Source: Dichotomocladium elegans (Eukaryota; Mucoromycota; Mucoromycetes; Mucorales; Lichtheimiaceae). Taken from it: a DNA stretch of 64,000 nt. The stretch covers positions 1,116,001 through 1,180,000 of the forward strand of contig JAIXMN010000006.1 of assembly GCA_025716815.1 (NCBI GenBank). Direction: 5' to 3'. The position numbers and the translations under genes were made by a program. The first letter of the stretch is position 1; every line of letters starts with the position of its first letter. The notes below the pieces were generated by a model that was given only the letters and a program-made list of their open reading frames with translations, had not been told where the DNA came from and did not search any database. Below, in pieces: positions 22,523 to 40,200 of this stretch.

Positions 22523-23898
22523 ATGGCACAGACAGAGACAATCCAAGCAACTCCAGCAGACACGTCTGCACCTATAAGCCTAACTCAAGTTGCTCCACAA
22601 AGCCAGTCTTATGCGAGTAAAAAGAACGGTAGGCCTCAACAGATGACCTACCCCGCACATCTCTGACAACCGCAAGTATTGCTGCTGTAGGCAAGAAAGG
22701 TGTCAATCCCGAGTATGTTAAATCACCTCCTCCAAAACCTGGATCGACAAGCGGTCGTTCAAGGACAGGGTCTCTCAAGGCGTCATTCGGGTCCAAGAGC
22801 GGGTTCCTGTCGCTCCTTTTATGCTGCGCTGCGGGCGGAGGATCTTTGCTTGACAATTCAGACAAGTCGTCGATAATCCGACGCCGGGACAACGAGAGCA
22901 TGCAGAAGGCAAAGCCGCCACTGCCACCACCGCTCTCCGTTGATGCTGCTGCTACTACTAGTACGGATGCCGAGCTTCTCGAGGTACGGCCTGCAGATGA
23001 TCAACGAATAGGATCTGAGACGCCGCCGTTGGCTTCCCCGCTATCGTTAGAAGTAAGGGATCTTGTTTTTTTTCGGCTCGTTTGCCGATTTCAGTGTGCC
23101 TCTTTCTTAGGAAGACCGCGTGCGACTCTTGCCCCCAATATCGCCCGAACATCACGGGCGAAAGTGTCTTGTACTCGACCTGGATGAGACGCTCGTGCAC
23201 AGCTCGTTTAAGGTACAGCGTAGCTATTGTAAAGATATTTCTCATGGGAAATACTTTGACTCTGACCCTCATGGTTAGGTCATCCCGAATCCTGATTTCA
23301 TTGTTCCAGTCGAAATCGATTACCAGTATCACAATGTTTATGTTCTGAAACGTCCGGGTGTGGATGAATTTATGCGCAAAATGGGAGAGAAGTACGAGAT
23401 CGTCGTCTTTACCGCAAGCTTGTCGAAGGTAACCAAATCCAAACCTGTGCGGCAATTGATCTTTTATCTCACATGGCCTGCGTACAACAATGTGTCTACG
23501 ACAACCGGTTCTAGTATGCTGATCCAGTCCTTGACATACTCGATGTTCATAAGGTTGTGAAACACCGTCTCTTTCGGGAGGCATGTTTCTTGTACAAAGG
23601 CACTTATGTTAAGGTCAGTGTGCTCTCCTTAATGACCATTAGTAAGATATTGACACCCCTTTTGCAGGACCTATCACAACTTGGGCGTGATCTACCCTCC
23701 ACTATGATTCTGGATAACTCGCCTGCCAGCTACTTATTCCACAATGCCAATGCTGTGCCTGTCTCCACATGGTTTAATGACCCACATGATACCGAACTCA
23801 CTGATCTCATCGCGTTTTTGGAAGACATCGCCGAAGCAACCGATGTGACTATGGTTCTTGACAACTCGCTCGAAAACGATGTTGTCTTGCCACAGTAA
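22523..23898 (+). CDS. Psr1/SCP-type HAD phosphatase (FCP1-like catalytic domain)
   Basis: Six exons, 22523-22628, 22691-23052, 23111-23212, 23279-23428, 23515-23613, 23668-23898, give 349 residues. The catalytic NIF/SCP domain starts near residue 170 with DLDETLVH (D179, D181 and T183 of the DxDxT motif). It continues through [33 protein letters not shown] and ends with [18 protein letters not shown] and [10 protein letters not shown]. Such enzymes dephosphorylate Ser in protein substrates; yeast Psr1/Psr2 act at the plasma membrane in the salt-stress response, animal SCPs on RNA polymerase II CTD. The N-terminal 150 residues are low complexity and contain [10 protein letters not shown] (residues 72-81), resembling the acylated Psr1 N terminus but placed internally. 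Psr-like assignment is therefore likely but not certain. Confidence 0.92.
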
Positions 23899-25896
23899 TC
23901 CGATACCTTTTATTTGCACAAGTTACCAAGTCTTCTCTTCTTTTTTTCTTAAAAAAAAGATAAAGATTAGCTCAATCCTTGAAAACATGTCGACAATTAC
24001 GCCTTTTATTTATCTACAAAGGGAGGGTTGCTGGTGGTGGGGAGGAAAGAGCTGTATAAGTGTGCTCGTGCGCAGTTGCAGGCGTGGCATTTCGACACCA
24101 GGAACGATAGTATTGTCGACAATACAAGGAGAAGCCTTTGAAGGAGCGATGTTTCCTTCCTGAGGGCATGCATAAAGTGGATATGAAGGGTCATTCTTTT
24201 ATTTTGGTAACGCGCCACCCATCACCAGGCTAAGGATATCGAAGTGCCTACTGTCCCTTCCATCCTACTTCTGTGGACTCCATCCCACATATCGAAAGGT
24301 TTTGGGTCCATTGTGACGAGCAAAGTACTTTAGAACGCAACAGGACACTGACGTATGCGCTCTATGTCATCCACCTTCCCCTTCCCCCACCCCACATGGA
24401 GTGTACACACACACAAAGATCTAATTCGAACTAGTACCAGTTTCTGTTGAAAAAAAAAAAAAGAGCCAGACAGATTTGAGCATTTACCCAAACCTGTTTG
24501 GCAAACAGTGGCAAACTTCTTCTTCTGAAGAATTCTACCCATTTATACGCGGCAGTGCCAAGTAGCTTTATCTGACGTTGCAATTTCCGCGAAGCTTGGT
24601 ACTGCAAGCCTGTTTTTCTCCTGATGTGCATACAACTGTACTGGTGGAGGATGCTTCTTAGAGGCACTGTGCTCAGAAAAGTGAAAAGGTGACAAAGCTG
24701 CATAATGACCGCTCTCTATCACAGGGGGGGGGCAATGGAAATGGGTTGAAGCTGGCCACCCCCCTCCGTGAGATATCCGCAGATGCATTGTCCATGGGCG
24801 CAATGTTGAGTTGAGTCAGCGCGCATACGGCATTGCATAACCTTTTGTTTAGAGGTAATTACTGACGACGAACGTTCAGCACAACTGTTACTTTAGAGCA
24901 TCCACGCATATGCAGCACGATAAGCGGACTCTTTCAAATCACTGATTTTCTCCGAGGAAGAGATGTATGTAACATGTGCTTCCCAGGACGAGTTGACCAA
25001 AGACACAGTTTAGAAAGCTAAACAATGGCAGAAGAGCGGCGCGGTGCGACGCGCACTCACATTTAGCTGCCAAAGACTCCCTAGCTATTACAGTGCATCT
25101 GAAGACCAGCCAGACAAAGGATGACCTTCGGGAAGGCGGGGCCGTCCGCACCACGGACATTATGGATCCTTCGCGACCGCGCATCCATCGATATGTCCGT
25201 TACGACGCAAGGAGCCTAGATATAAAACTCGTGTGCTGTTTCATAAGGATTCGAAATTTAGGCAGACAATAGCTAAAAATGAGTCGGTCACATGACAAGC
25301 ACTCGAAAAAACTATTCATGCTGATTCAACGTACGTATCCAACACAAGTCGAATACTGTATAACCTCGTGTATTCAGCTCGCAGCTGGAAAAGTCTATAT
25401 ATACCCACGTCGCTTACATGACGAAATGCAACTATCCCAACACCGTCTTCTTCATAAGATTGCATATATTTTGTTACATGGCCATTCATGATTTCTCTCC
25501 GCTGCATTCGTTCTTTTGCCAGATAACACCTTGTATCATATCAATACTCATATCGCACAGATGAAACGAAACTAATGCCACATAGTATCATTTAGAATCC
25601 GTGCGACGTTCATGATGCGTATTTCATCAGCTAGATTTTCGTTTCCTTACATTCTTTGCAGCAAAGAGGTAGCAAAATTAATGTCGTTTTAGGTGCTTAT
25701 GTCACAACTCAAGCCAACATAGTTGGAGCTTTATCTGCCTCCCAGATCTTTTTCTTTCTCAATAATTCCATTTCTTTGTCGATCATCGCATTTGCCATAC
25801 AAGAAATTTCTCTTCTAATCTGAAGCAGAGATGTTCTCAACCCTGCTTATCATGTTCTCTTTGCTTTTCGACATGAGCATACACTCCTTAAAGCAA
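23899..25896. other. 2-kb intergenic region without recognised gene
   Basis: Several short frames exist on both strands but none has recognisable protein features or a consistent splice model. A perfect 16-bp palindrome (GTATTGTCGACAATAC) lies at 24110-24125. The decamer TGTCGACAAT within it also occurs near 23988. The composition becomes more AT-rich beyond 25 kb. It may hold decayed mobile DNA or a non-coding transcript; nothing specific is supported. Confidence 0.5.
24110..24125. repeat. 16-bp perfect palindrome
   Basis: GTATTGTCGACAATAC is its own reverse complement. It lies about 210 bases downstream of the phosphatase gene. Function unknown; it may be coincidental or a site for a dimeric DNA-binding protein. 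Confidence 0.8.
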
Positions 25897-28652
25897 TTAA
25901 TGCCGTCTACGTGGATCATTTTCATAATCATCCAGTGCCTCACCCTCCTCAGCACTTGAGCGGCCACCATCCAGGGGTCTATCGATGCTGTCATGATGAG
26001 AAACTATATGCTGTAATTTGCGTTAGGACAATATAACATAGGACTCGATATTATAATCAGTTTACCCTTTTTCGCTTTCTTGCTTGCTCTTCACTAAAGA
26101 CCAAGCCAAGGTCACTGTCGCGATCAGACTCCCTTTTCGCATACTGTTTGTACCGCCGAGAACTATGGCTATGCGATCTCGGATGCCTTGTGTAGCTGAC
26201 TTCTTCGTCTTCTTTTATCATGCCTTCTTCGTCTTCGTCATCTTGCTCTGCATGTTTTTCCTAGGTGAAAGGATTTTGTCTCGGTTACATATAAAGATTA
26301 GCCCAAATGCCAGATAGAACCTCTCACCTTTAACCGTTTGATGAACTTTTCAAAAGCTTCCAACCTCGCTTGTTCGGAATCAATTGCTTGATATTCTGGC
26401 AGATTTTCGACCCGCGGTCGGACAACCTCCCATGTGTCATCGATGTTCACCGGTGGGTCGAGGAACTTCAAGGCGTACCGCAAGGCATCCATTCTTTTCT
26501 TGAGTTTCTTTTCCTGGCGACGCTTCTCTTCTTTGAGCCGGTATACAGCTTTATTTTGTAGCTATCCAATGTTCGATTAATAACGTACACATAAAATACT
26601 AGGAGGAAGGAATATGAACACACATGATCAAAGATTATCCTCTTGTTACTATTGCTTGCGCGACCAGACGCTACAGGATCCATATCAAGAACATGCTGGT
26701 ATTCTTCGTATGTCGTATCGACTGACACTTCGAAGTCGTTTTGCTAAAGAGATATTAGAAAGCTTTGCAATCTGATTTGCATTATCTTAAGCCTTACCTT
26801 GAGAATATCGTAAATGATTTTTTTCTCTTGGTAAAGTTTCTCATCTAGATCATCAAGTAAATCAAAGAAGAGGTCAAGAGGGGTGGAATCAGGAACACCG
26901 AGGATGTCAAGGTAGCGTGGGTCATCCTTGATCAGGGGATATATCTCTTTCCACATGGTGCGCGCTGTGATGTGTCCTTGATCCGTTAGCTCATTAAGTA
27001 ACGCCTATGATTGCACATATTATAAGTCCCGCAGCCGTTAAAAAAAATACATATATCGATACATGCCTTGAATCCGTCCCGAGCTTTCCGTTCTAGACGC
27101 CGTTGCTCGCGTGATCTTTTGTTCAATTCTGTAAGCGGTTCTACCCATAGTGCGTGATTGTGATCTTCGTAGACAGCCAAAAAGTCGAGGAGGTCCATGC
27201 CTTCAAACGCTTTCGGTTCGTTAAACTTTGGGTTGTTCTGGTAAATTTCCTGAGCCTCCTTCCATTTGGTCTGATACGTGATTTCTGGTATGCTGCGAAG
27301 AAGTTCTGCGAAATTTTCCATGTTGCTCTTGCGTAGTTCTCGCAAACGGTCCTTTTCACGTCGCTGTAGACCTTGCACGTACTCCACAAAATATGCTTCA
27401 CGCTGACTATCTGACTTCACCTGAAGGAATGCTGGGTGATGACCTAAAATCTTTTCGGCTGTACGATATCGAGTGTATGGTTTAATCTCACGCGAGTTTT
27501 CTAGCATGTGGAAAAAGCCGACACGCTGCTTGGTTTCTTTTTCCTCGCGCAATTCCTAGAGAGCCAAATCCATATCCTTTTCCTTTAAAAAAAAAAGTAG
27601 CAGCGTCGGTTTGTCATTGTAATGTTTACCCTCTCCTTTTTCGCTTCTCGATCAATGTAGCTTTGGAAAGTTGCTTTGCGCTCGGCTGCTGTCTTTAACG
27701 CACGATACATAGGATGGGTGATGATTTCACGCATGGTACGCTCCCACGTCCAGTCAGTTTTTACACCCTAAACAGAGCCATTGGTTATACGACATTTTTC
27801 CAGATTTACGTTACCCTCACTCACTGTTTCGCGAAGTAGTTTCACAAACGCTTTCTCAGCCTCTTCTTTGGTAGCGAACTCGACTGCAGGCACTTGAGAG
27901 AGGAGTGTGGCGCTCGGTGGTGGTTGGCGAACCATATGTGGTCGCGGTTGGGGTGGCCGATGCTCCATTTCTGGCGCAGCGGGAAGAACTGGACGCGGGG
28001 CGATTGCAGCAGCGCTACCATTCCTCGTTAGATAGATGCGCATGATCAACAGATTCTTTACTCTTACGCTTCTGCTGCCGCCCGTTCCTTAGCTTTCTGT
28101 GCCTTTTCATAGAGCTCTAGTAACGCTACATGTTGAGCTATGGTTCAGATGCAGGCAATGTTTTCAGTACCTTTATATTCTTCAGGCATCACCCATTTTG
28201 ATTCCTTTGTTTGCGAGTGGCTGTAGTATGTCTTTCCCTCCGGCGTCTTATATTCCTTCCAAGGGCAACTCATCAATGCCTTCTCTTCTGGAGTAAGCAG
28301 CTCCTCTGGCTTTTCCCACGTACTCTGTCGTGTTATAGTATTAAACCAATATTGACGTCCCTCAGCATTCTTATGTTCTCGCCAAATTTGCTAGTGAAAA
28401 GAATGAGCACAAAATAATAAACATCTTCAGCGCTAGATCTTACTGCAGGAGGAGGAGTAATGGCTGCTTCCACGGGGGCAGAAGGTCTTTGCCAAGGCGA
28501 TCCAGCTAAAGGAGCCGGGACAACTGGAGGTTGGTTTCCCTGAAATCCGGGAGCCTGAAGTTGCAGAGAGGTATCGTCAAATGTCTATTTTCTCTATGGA
28601 TTGGCGAAATGAAAGAAAGACCACATACCGGTGGAAATTGGTTGTTGTACAT
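25897..28652 (-). CDS. PRP40: U1 snRNP splicing factor Prp40
   Basis: Twelve exons on the minus strand: 28652-28629, 28554-28444, 28390-28171, 28125-28068, 28023-27825, 27767-27630, 27555-27067, 27004-26798, 26743-26624, 26561-26328, 26260-26066, 26010-25897. All phases close, giving 702 residues. Exon 1 codes only eight residues. Exon 3 encodes two WW domains (WREHKNAEGRQYWFN.., then WKEYKTPEGKTYYSH..). FF domains follow from about residue 205 (FVKLLRETGVKTDWTWE; YRTAEKILGHHPAFLQV; DDLDEKLYQEKKIIYDIL). The C terminus is RS/acid-rich (RKRKRHIVSHHDSID). Prp40 bridges the 5' splice site-bound U1 snRNP to branch-point proteins during early spliceosome assembly in the nucleus. The intron at 27066-27005 has a GC donor. 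Confidence 0.95.
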
Positions 28653-29689
28653 CGTCAATGGGATGATTCCAGAGTGGATGTGTGAACGGAACAATCTATA
28701 CGCTATCATGTCTAACAGTCATTTTTTTCATACTCAGCCTGTCGGACTGTGGGCTCGGGTAGGGGAGGCGTGTCAGACTTGGTACTGATTCCCCCATTAC
28801 CTCGCTCTTTTTTTAATCACTCGGCAGTCTCGTTCTTGACCTAGCAGGACAACGGACAATGACATCGCTGCAACAGTCTAGTTGAATCACTTTCAAATAA
28901 TGAATTCCAAAGAATTTGTCGTTGTATTCCGTATGCTCTTGCATTTGTAGCCGTAAGATTGGTTCAATCGGTCTATATATTCGAAAGATACAACTATCGC
29001 GTCATAGTAACTTGGTTGCAGTCGCGTTTCTTCACCTTGCTGCGATCGAGCAGCCGATTCCAGTGGCATTTTCGTTGGTCTAGTAAGAAGCTGTAAGTAG
29101 TGAACCATAGTAATAGCTATTTACAGATGAGCTATTCTTTTCCACTATGTTTGTCTTGCTGCTCTGCGTGCTTGCCGCAATTGTCCGGAGATTTCTTTTG
29201 GCATCCCGGATGGAAAATGTTTCAATTGCGCGATGGGTCCAATCATTCTGTCAATAGCCACGTACTCGCTATCATTTAGAGTATTGTTATCAGCATGCAC
29301 GTTCATCCAGCGATCGCTCAATAGGAAAGTAGTAGCTCAGGCCTATTAAATGCGACTCGGTGGAATAGGCATCTATCTCAGCGGATTCTGATTGCATATG
29401 TACGAAAAGCCTGCAGACTCGAGAAGGGTGATTAATAATATGAACTTTGGTACCTAAGGACAAGGCTGGTGTGTGGACCATGTTTTTATTTTCACGTACA
29501 CAGACTGCATCTAAATAGGAAATTGCATAATATTATGTCAAGTTATCGTATTGGGAATGTTAGGCTGTCAGTTAAGAATGCGCTGGTATAAAAATCCCGT
29601 CCATCGTCCTAGAGCATCTTCTGGAGTCGATGCCGGCTTGTATTCTGTAATATTAATGAAAAATTAATCTGCGAGCACCTTAGTTGGAT
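28653..29689. other. Intergenic, AT-rich
   Basis: Upstream region of the PRP40 gene. No supported gene; short frames only. It may include outer parts of the degenerate transposon whose core is at 29.69-29.98 kb. Confidence 0.4.
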
Positions 29690-29975
29690 GCGGTGCGCTG
29701 ATGGGACGTGAAGGACATTGGCTTTCGCAATAACTATGTTTTCTTGATCAGTCTGGATTCCGTATAAGCATGAACAGTAACATAGCATGGTCGAAGAAAA
29801 AGAGGGCCTCTGTAGGTGATTACGGTACCGGAGACAAGAAGAAAGACATCGACAGTTTCGACATTCAGAATCATTCTATATATCTTCAGATGCTTGCAGT
29901 CACTAGCCAAGAAAAGAAAAACTATAATGGATGAGATGGATATATAGAAACATATGAAAGATCATTCCACGTACG
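29690..29975 (+). pseudogene. Tc1/mariner transposase relic, copy 2
   Basis: This stretch aligns by eye with the catalytic part of copy 1. GATGGGACGTGAAGGAC matches GATGGGATAGGACCGAC upstream of the first catalytic Asp. TCAGTCTGGATTCCGTATAA matches TGAGTCTGGATTCCATATTA (FDESGF; here the Asp-Glu is read as Asp-Gln). Further on ATGGATGAGATGGATA and AACATATGAA are shared. Frames are broken and the second Asp and the Glu motif are not readable. It is a much shorter fossil than copy 1 and lies downstream of the SMC3 gene, in opposite orientation to copy 3. Confidence 0.75.
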
Positions 29976-30545
29976 AGGCAACTCACTGAGGTTGGACCTG
30001 GTATGAAGACTAAGATTCCGAGAAAGTTATAAAATGTCTATTAATATTGAATCAGAGGACATCTATGCTAGTTTGATAGTTCTGGATGGTACGCGTAAGG
30101 GGTACTGATGGGTAGCGTAATTACAACTTGCCATGAGTCACGTGACTCATATGGCAACAAATTAATCAAAGCTGGAGTGACGTTGTAAAAATGATCATAC
30201 TAAATGATGAACGTGGACCGATGCAAGAGAAGTTTCCAATTCGCCTATTGACCTGTGTATCCAAATTTGGCTGAAATAAAGCGCATAAAGTAACGTCTAT
30301 CTAACCGCCACAATCATAACCTTGCATTTTAAACGATCTCCCCCGCAATAAACCTGTATTTTTACTCAACCCAGCACACGTGCATAATCTTAGAAGCATC
30401 TGGATCCTTAAATTCTTGTGACATTGTCTTTCTCAGTGGCTATAATACGCGATCTTCTTTCATTAGCTAAAGGATTGGCAATAAACGTATCTTTTAGCCG
30501 AAAATATTAATGCACAAGTTCCTATATTGGAAAAAAGTGAATGAG
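29976..30545. other. Intergenic, 3' side of SMC3
   Basis: AT-rich, no gene supported. A short perfect inverted pair GTCACGTGAC-like (GAGTCACGTGACTC) lies near 30136, possibly chance. Confidence 0.4.
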
Positions 30546-35295
<4,750 letters not shown>

Positions 35296-35539
35296 TGCTT
35301 CCCGCCTTACAGGAAAAGAGAAAGCGCGGTGGTCGCGAATTGACGCGCCCGAAATACAGCGCGTATAAACAACTCCGCAGACAAGAGGAAAATAAGATGC
35401 CAAGAGGCTATGAGAAGCGAACTTCTTGTCGCATCCCTTTAACACCATCTATAGTTCGTACATCGTCTCAGAAGAATCTAAATCTATCTACTGGGGATAT
35501 ACAATCATATCTACCGCACGCTCTCGTTAGAATGATGAA
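35296..35539. other. SMC3 upstream region
   Basis: The region between the SMC3 start codon and transposase relic copy 3. No element was recognised. Confidence 0.4.
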
Positions 35540-36140
35540 ATAATTTCAAGGAAAATACTCTGCGGATTGCAGTTATCCAGACTCGAAATCGCTCAACTGC
35601 ATGCTATTCAACGCTTCACTTATTTTTGCCAATAGCGCCTTGCTTTCTATGAGTTCGTTTCATTTTATTTGATTCTTGATGACTGACCAAATTTGATTAA
35701 TAAGATCGGTTTCAGGCGAATATGATGCAAGACGGATATATTGGTATCTTCTACATTAGACATATTTCAGGGGGCCTCAGCTCTATGTTTAAGTACAGCA
35801 TTCATTACACTTTGTATTTAGACTCATTCGTCTCTAGCAACGTCGGATTAGCGCGTTTTTTTAACTATGCCTTATACCAGTTAAGACACTCTCGGAACTA
35901 TGTATCACTCTTCCTATATGCAGGTTGAAATTAAGTTTTGTTCCAACAGGTGGCATTCGTTTGTCGTCAAACGATGGAGTGCTAAAAACCTCTCACGCTC
36001 TTTTGTAGTTGTACTGAACGGAAATGTTTTGCTGCGGATGATCCAGTCGAAATTTTCCCTCTTGTCTGCAGATATGCGTTACAAAAAAACAGATTGAAGG
36101 ATACCTTTTCTCATTAAAGACATAGAATGCAAAGCTCAAG
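35540..36140 (-). pseudogene. Tc1/mariner transposase relic, copy 3
   Basis: On the minus strand the C-terminal catalytic part is readable: SYSPETDLINQIWSVIKNQIK around 35650-35720 is the counterpart of YSPELNSIEQFCSVVKGKVK in copy 1. AKISEALNSMQLSDFESG matches TQISEASNSLKLSDIEGF. Here the catalytic Glu position reads Gln (LINQIW against LNSIEQF). Upstream, GAGAAAAGGTATCC... corresponds to the MKRYATCHKK part of copy 1. Stops and shifts break the frame. The relic lies 245 bases upstream of the SMC3 start. Confidence 0.75.
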
Positions 36141-37256
36141 ATAGTGACGGTCATCATCAACGTGACCCTGGTATCTTTATAGAGAAATCAAATACTCATT
36201 CAGAATCCTGAATGAGTATACAAGGGAAAAGAATGAACAGACCGAAAAGCTGATGTATTTTCCGTTTATGAGACCTTTAGTTTCGGGAGATGATGGATAA
36301 AGTATTTTAAATCAGGTACATGCCGGGATACCCCTTAAACTTGCAGTAACCAGGGCATCGGAAAGACAGCTACCTATAACCAACGGAGTTGCTCACCTTC
36401 CACAAGGATCATATGCTGAAGTCAAAAGGCTATTCCTATAAGCGTTATAATACTTCTGCAACCCTAACGCCATGGGCTCCTTACGAACTAAGTGAAATAT
36501 GGGAACAGGCTCTCTTTTATACCGGGGAAGGAGATTCACATCATATGCATAACCTTTATTTAAAAGACAGATGGTTGCCGGGCCGGATTTGTTTGGCTGG
36601 GTAGAATTTTATAAATAACAGACCGGTCCATGGCAGCATGAAGTACTTTCTGGTCGTCCGTAAACAATACTTAATACACGGCAAATACATGATAGCAGCG
36701 CAATAGGATAGATTTGGTGGTGCAGCACCACCGGGGGTTTTCCTTAGAATCATGTAGAATAATTGGTTTAAAGTGCATATACAGTGACCCATCCCGAAAA
36801 TATTTAACTCCTCAATATCAACACTTTTACTCCTTTAGCAGTATTGTATGCATTATAACGTAAAGTTTCTTTCATGGATACTTATATAACCAGTACACAT
36901 TCATAGCAAATGATATAGGGGATGGATCGTTGGTGAAATATTGTCATAAAAGAAAACGAATGAATGTGCTTATAGGCACTTAATATTCTGCGTGTGGACA
37001 GAATAAAGATTGCCACGATCATGTTGAAAGTGCTCTCATTAATGTGCTACGGTCACACAACAGAAAATTCAACTCTCATTCGCAGGAAGGGGCCGCTACT
37101 TGCTATATATCCTCCAGGTCTCAATCCTACTTCCGCTGTCCAATCAAATTAAGCGGCTTTTGTTGTCACAGACATAAGGAGTGGATTCAACACGAGCACC
37201 TTCGCCGTTTTGAACAAGAGCCATCATCAATTTCGGCATCCATCATCAAACTTGAG
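36141..37256. other. Intergenic, AT-rich, with one GC hairpin
   Basis: Upstream of the myosin gene. Short frames at 36389-36604 and 36556-36792 overlap on opposite strands and have no recognisable features. A perfect inverted repeat, GGTGGTGC-A-GCACCACC, lies at 36716-36732, followed by GGGGG. A CTATATATCC box lies near 37101, about 155 bases before the myosin start, and may be a promoter element. Confidence 0.4.
36716..36732. repeat. GC-rich perfect hairpin (8-bp arms)
   Basis: The arms GGTGGTGC and GCACCACC are separated by a single A. It stands out in an AT-rich intergenic stretch. Possibly a remnant of a mobile-element end; no CTRR terminus follows, so a Helitron end is not supported. 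Confidence 0.8.
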
Positions 37257-40200
37257 ATGCCTTCACCGCTAATCAACCAGGCTCTCGAGATTTATACCAC
37301 TGGCACCAAGGCCTGGTTCACAGACGAAGAGGAAGGCTGGGTCTCCGCATCTGTCGTTTCGCTCGAGGCAAACGATACAAATGTCAAAATCGTGTTCAGG
37401 AACGATGCTGATGAATCGAGGGTAAGAAGCTACAATGCTGTTGGCTGGCCGTTTCTCAATCGTACACATAATAGGAGCATGTATTCGAGTCCACGATAGC
37501 AGCGTTGGAAAAAGACAAGGCTGCCAGCTTGCCGCCACTGAGAAATCCTCCTAAAATGGAGTCTGAGGATGATCTGACAAACCTGAGCTACTTAAACGAA
37601 CCTTCAGGTACAGGCATATTAAGATGGTCTGTGAAAAGAGAGGTTATATTGAAGTTTTCGGAAATCATAGTGCTTCATACCATCCGCACCCGATATGGGC
37701 AACGTCAAATTTACACCTACTCGGGTATTGTCCTAATTGCTGCGAATCCTTTTGCCCGTGTGTCGCTTTACGAACCAGACATCATCCAAAAGTATTCGGG
37801 CCGTCGACGAGGTGACCTTGAGCCTCACTTATTTGCAATTGCTGAAGATGCGTATCGTTTCATGATTCGCGAAAACTCCAACCAGACTATTATCGTGTCA
37901 GGAGAGAGGTAGCTAACGCAGATATAGGGGTAACAACATATAACATTAACCAATTACTGGTAGTGGTGCTGGTAAGACCGTCAGTGCCAAGTATATCATG
38001 CGCTATTTTGCTACTGCCGATGATAAAGAGACAGTCGGGAAGAAGGCAAAGGGCACTTCAGGGGCAATGACGGAGGTAGAGGAACAAATCTTGGGTAAGT
38101 GGAATCTTCAGGGAGGAGTCCAAATTATCAAAAAATTTACACAAATATGCAGCAACGAACCCTATCATGGAGGCCTTCGGTAACGCTAAAACAACCAGAA
38201 ATGATAACAGCTCTCGTTTTGGAAAATATATTGAGGTATTTGTTTCCCTTAGTTATCCTAGAGCATAATCTAATCATATATATGCCAGATCCAATTCGAC
38301 AAACAACGCAACATTGTCGGGGCGAAGATTCGCACTTATCTTTTAGAACGATCCCGTCTAGTTTTCCAACCTCAGACTGAACGCAACTACCACATTTTCT
38401 ATCAACTTTGCTCTGGGGCGACCGCCGAGGAACGCAATGAATTTGAACTTTCAGAATGGTCATCGTTCCACTATCTCAATCAAAGTGGTACTGGTGAAAT
38501 ACCCGGCGTTAACGACACCGAAGAATTTACAATCACCCGTAAATCCCTATCAATGATCGGAATTACTGAGGAGACACAAAAACAGGTGTTCCGACTCTTA
38601 GCTGCGCTGTTGCATCTTGGAAACATCGAGATTGGAGGCCGTAATGATGCCATGCTCTCGGAAGGAGACAGCGCTTTGCTCCTGGCGACACGACTTCTTG
38701 GCATCAACAACAATGAGTTCCGAAAATGGATTGTTCGAAAACAAATTATCACCCGGTCCGAGAAAATCATGACCAATCTCAACCCCCAGCAAGCCCAGGT
38801 CGTCAGGGACTCTGTGGCAAAGTATATATATAGTAACTTATTCGACTGGCTGGTTACAAACGTCAATGAGAGTTTAGCATGCGAGGATGCGGAGCGCGTA
38901 GCTACCTTTATTGGTGTTCTCGATATTTATGGTTTCGAACATTTCAAGAAGAATTCCTTCGAGCAATTCTGCATCAATTATGCTAATGAGAAATTGCAGC
39001 AACAGGTATGATGTACACAATTTGATGACTGGATTAGAATTTAACGATATTCGCATAGTTCAATCAACATGTATTCAAACTTGAGCAGGAGGTACGTTGA
39101 TAATATCGGTTTTAATAGAAATGGCTTGACATGTAAAATTGTAGGAATACGTCAGAGAGAACATTAATTGGCAGTTCATCGATTTCTCGGATAATCAAAA
39201 ATGTATCGAAATGATTGAAGCGAAAATGGGAGTTCTCTCACTGCTGGATGAAGTAAGCTGTCCGATATTTTATTGTCTGGAGTCCCCTAATAGATTATAC
39301 ATTAGGAATCACGCCTACCATCCGGCTCAGATCAGGGCTTCTGCAACAAACTTTACTCTGCCTTTGGTACTGCTGCATACCAGAACTACTTCAAAAAGCC
39401 ACGCTTTTCAAATAATGCATTCACTGTTGTGCATTATGCACATGATGTGCAATACGAATCGGAAGGCTTTTTGGAGAAGAACAAAGACACGGTACCTGAC
39501 GAACACCTTCTCCTTTTGCAAAACTCCGAGTTTGAATTTTTGGCTAAGATGATCCAAAATGCCAACTCAAATGGATCCCCTAGCCCTTCCCCTAGCATGG
39601 TATGATCCAGGCGTCTTTGGTCGTACTTTATTTTAACACTTATCTAGGTTGAAAGCAACCGTAAGGCGCCAAGCGCCGCTGCAAAAAAACCTACTCTCGG
39701 ATCTATGTTCAAGGTTTGTAGAAATTTCAAACTATTAACTAGAAGCTAACATGCTCTTGAAGCTATCCTTGATCAATCTGATGGACACAATTGCACAAAC
39801 CAATGTCCATTATATCCGCTGCATCAAACCTAACGAGGCGAAGGAAGCTTGGGCCTTTGAACCAAATATGGTGCTTGCACAGCTTCGCGCATGTGGCGTC
39901 TTGGAAACTATCCGAATTAGCTGTGCAGGCTACCCGACACGCTGGACCTTTGACGAATTTGTTGAAAGGTTAACACATGGTTAGAATGCAACAGTATATA
40001 AGATTGACTAACAACCCTTTCAGATATTATGCATTAGTCGATTCAAAGCATTGGTATCCGAAGAAGGACCAGAATATCCGCCAATTATGCTCCACTATTG
40101 TTGACACGCATATTTATGACGCTGACAAGTATCAAGTCGGTCTTACAAAGATTTTCTTCCGTGCTGGACAGGCGAGTACCAAATAACAAAAATATGGGGA

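Noticed and set aside
25279..25507. Small proteins in the 25-kb intergenic region
   Set aside because: Short opposing frames with no domain, signal or splice support.
27006..27066. Reading through the PRP40 exon end with a GT donor at 27062
   Set aside because: The GT donor gives a phase that runs into a stop after the next acceptor; only the GC donor at 27066 restores the FF-domain sequence FKALLNELTDQG.
36716..36745. Helitron 3' end
   Set aside because: The hairpin is not followed by a CTRR terminus at the proper distance and no Rep/helicase coding is nearby.
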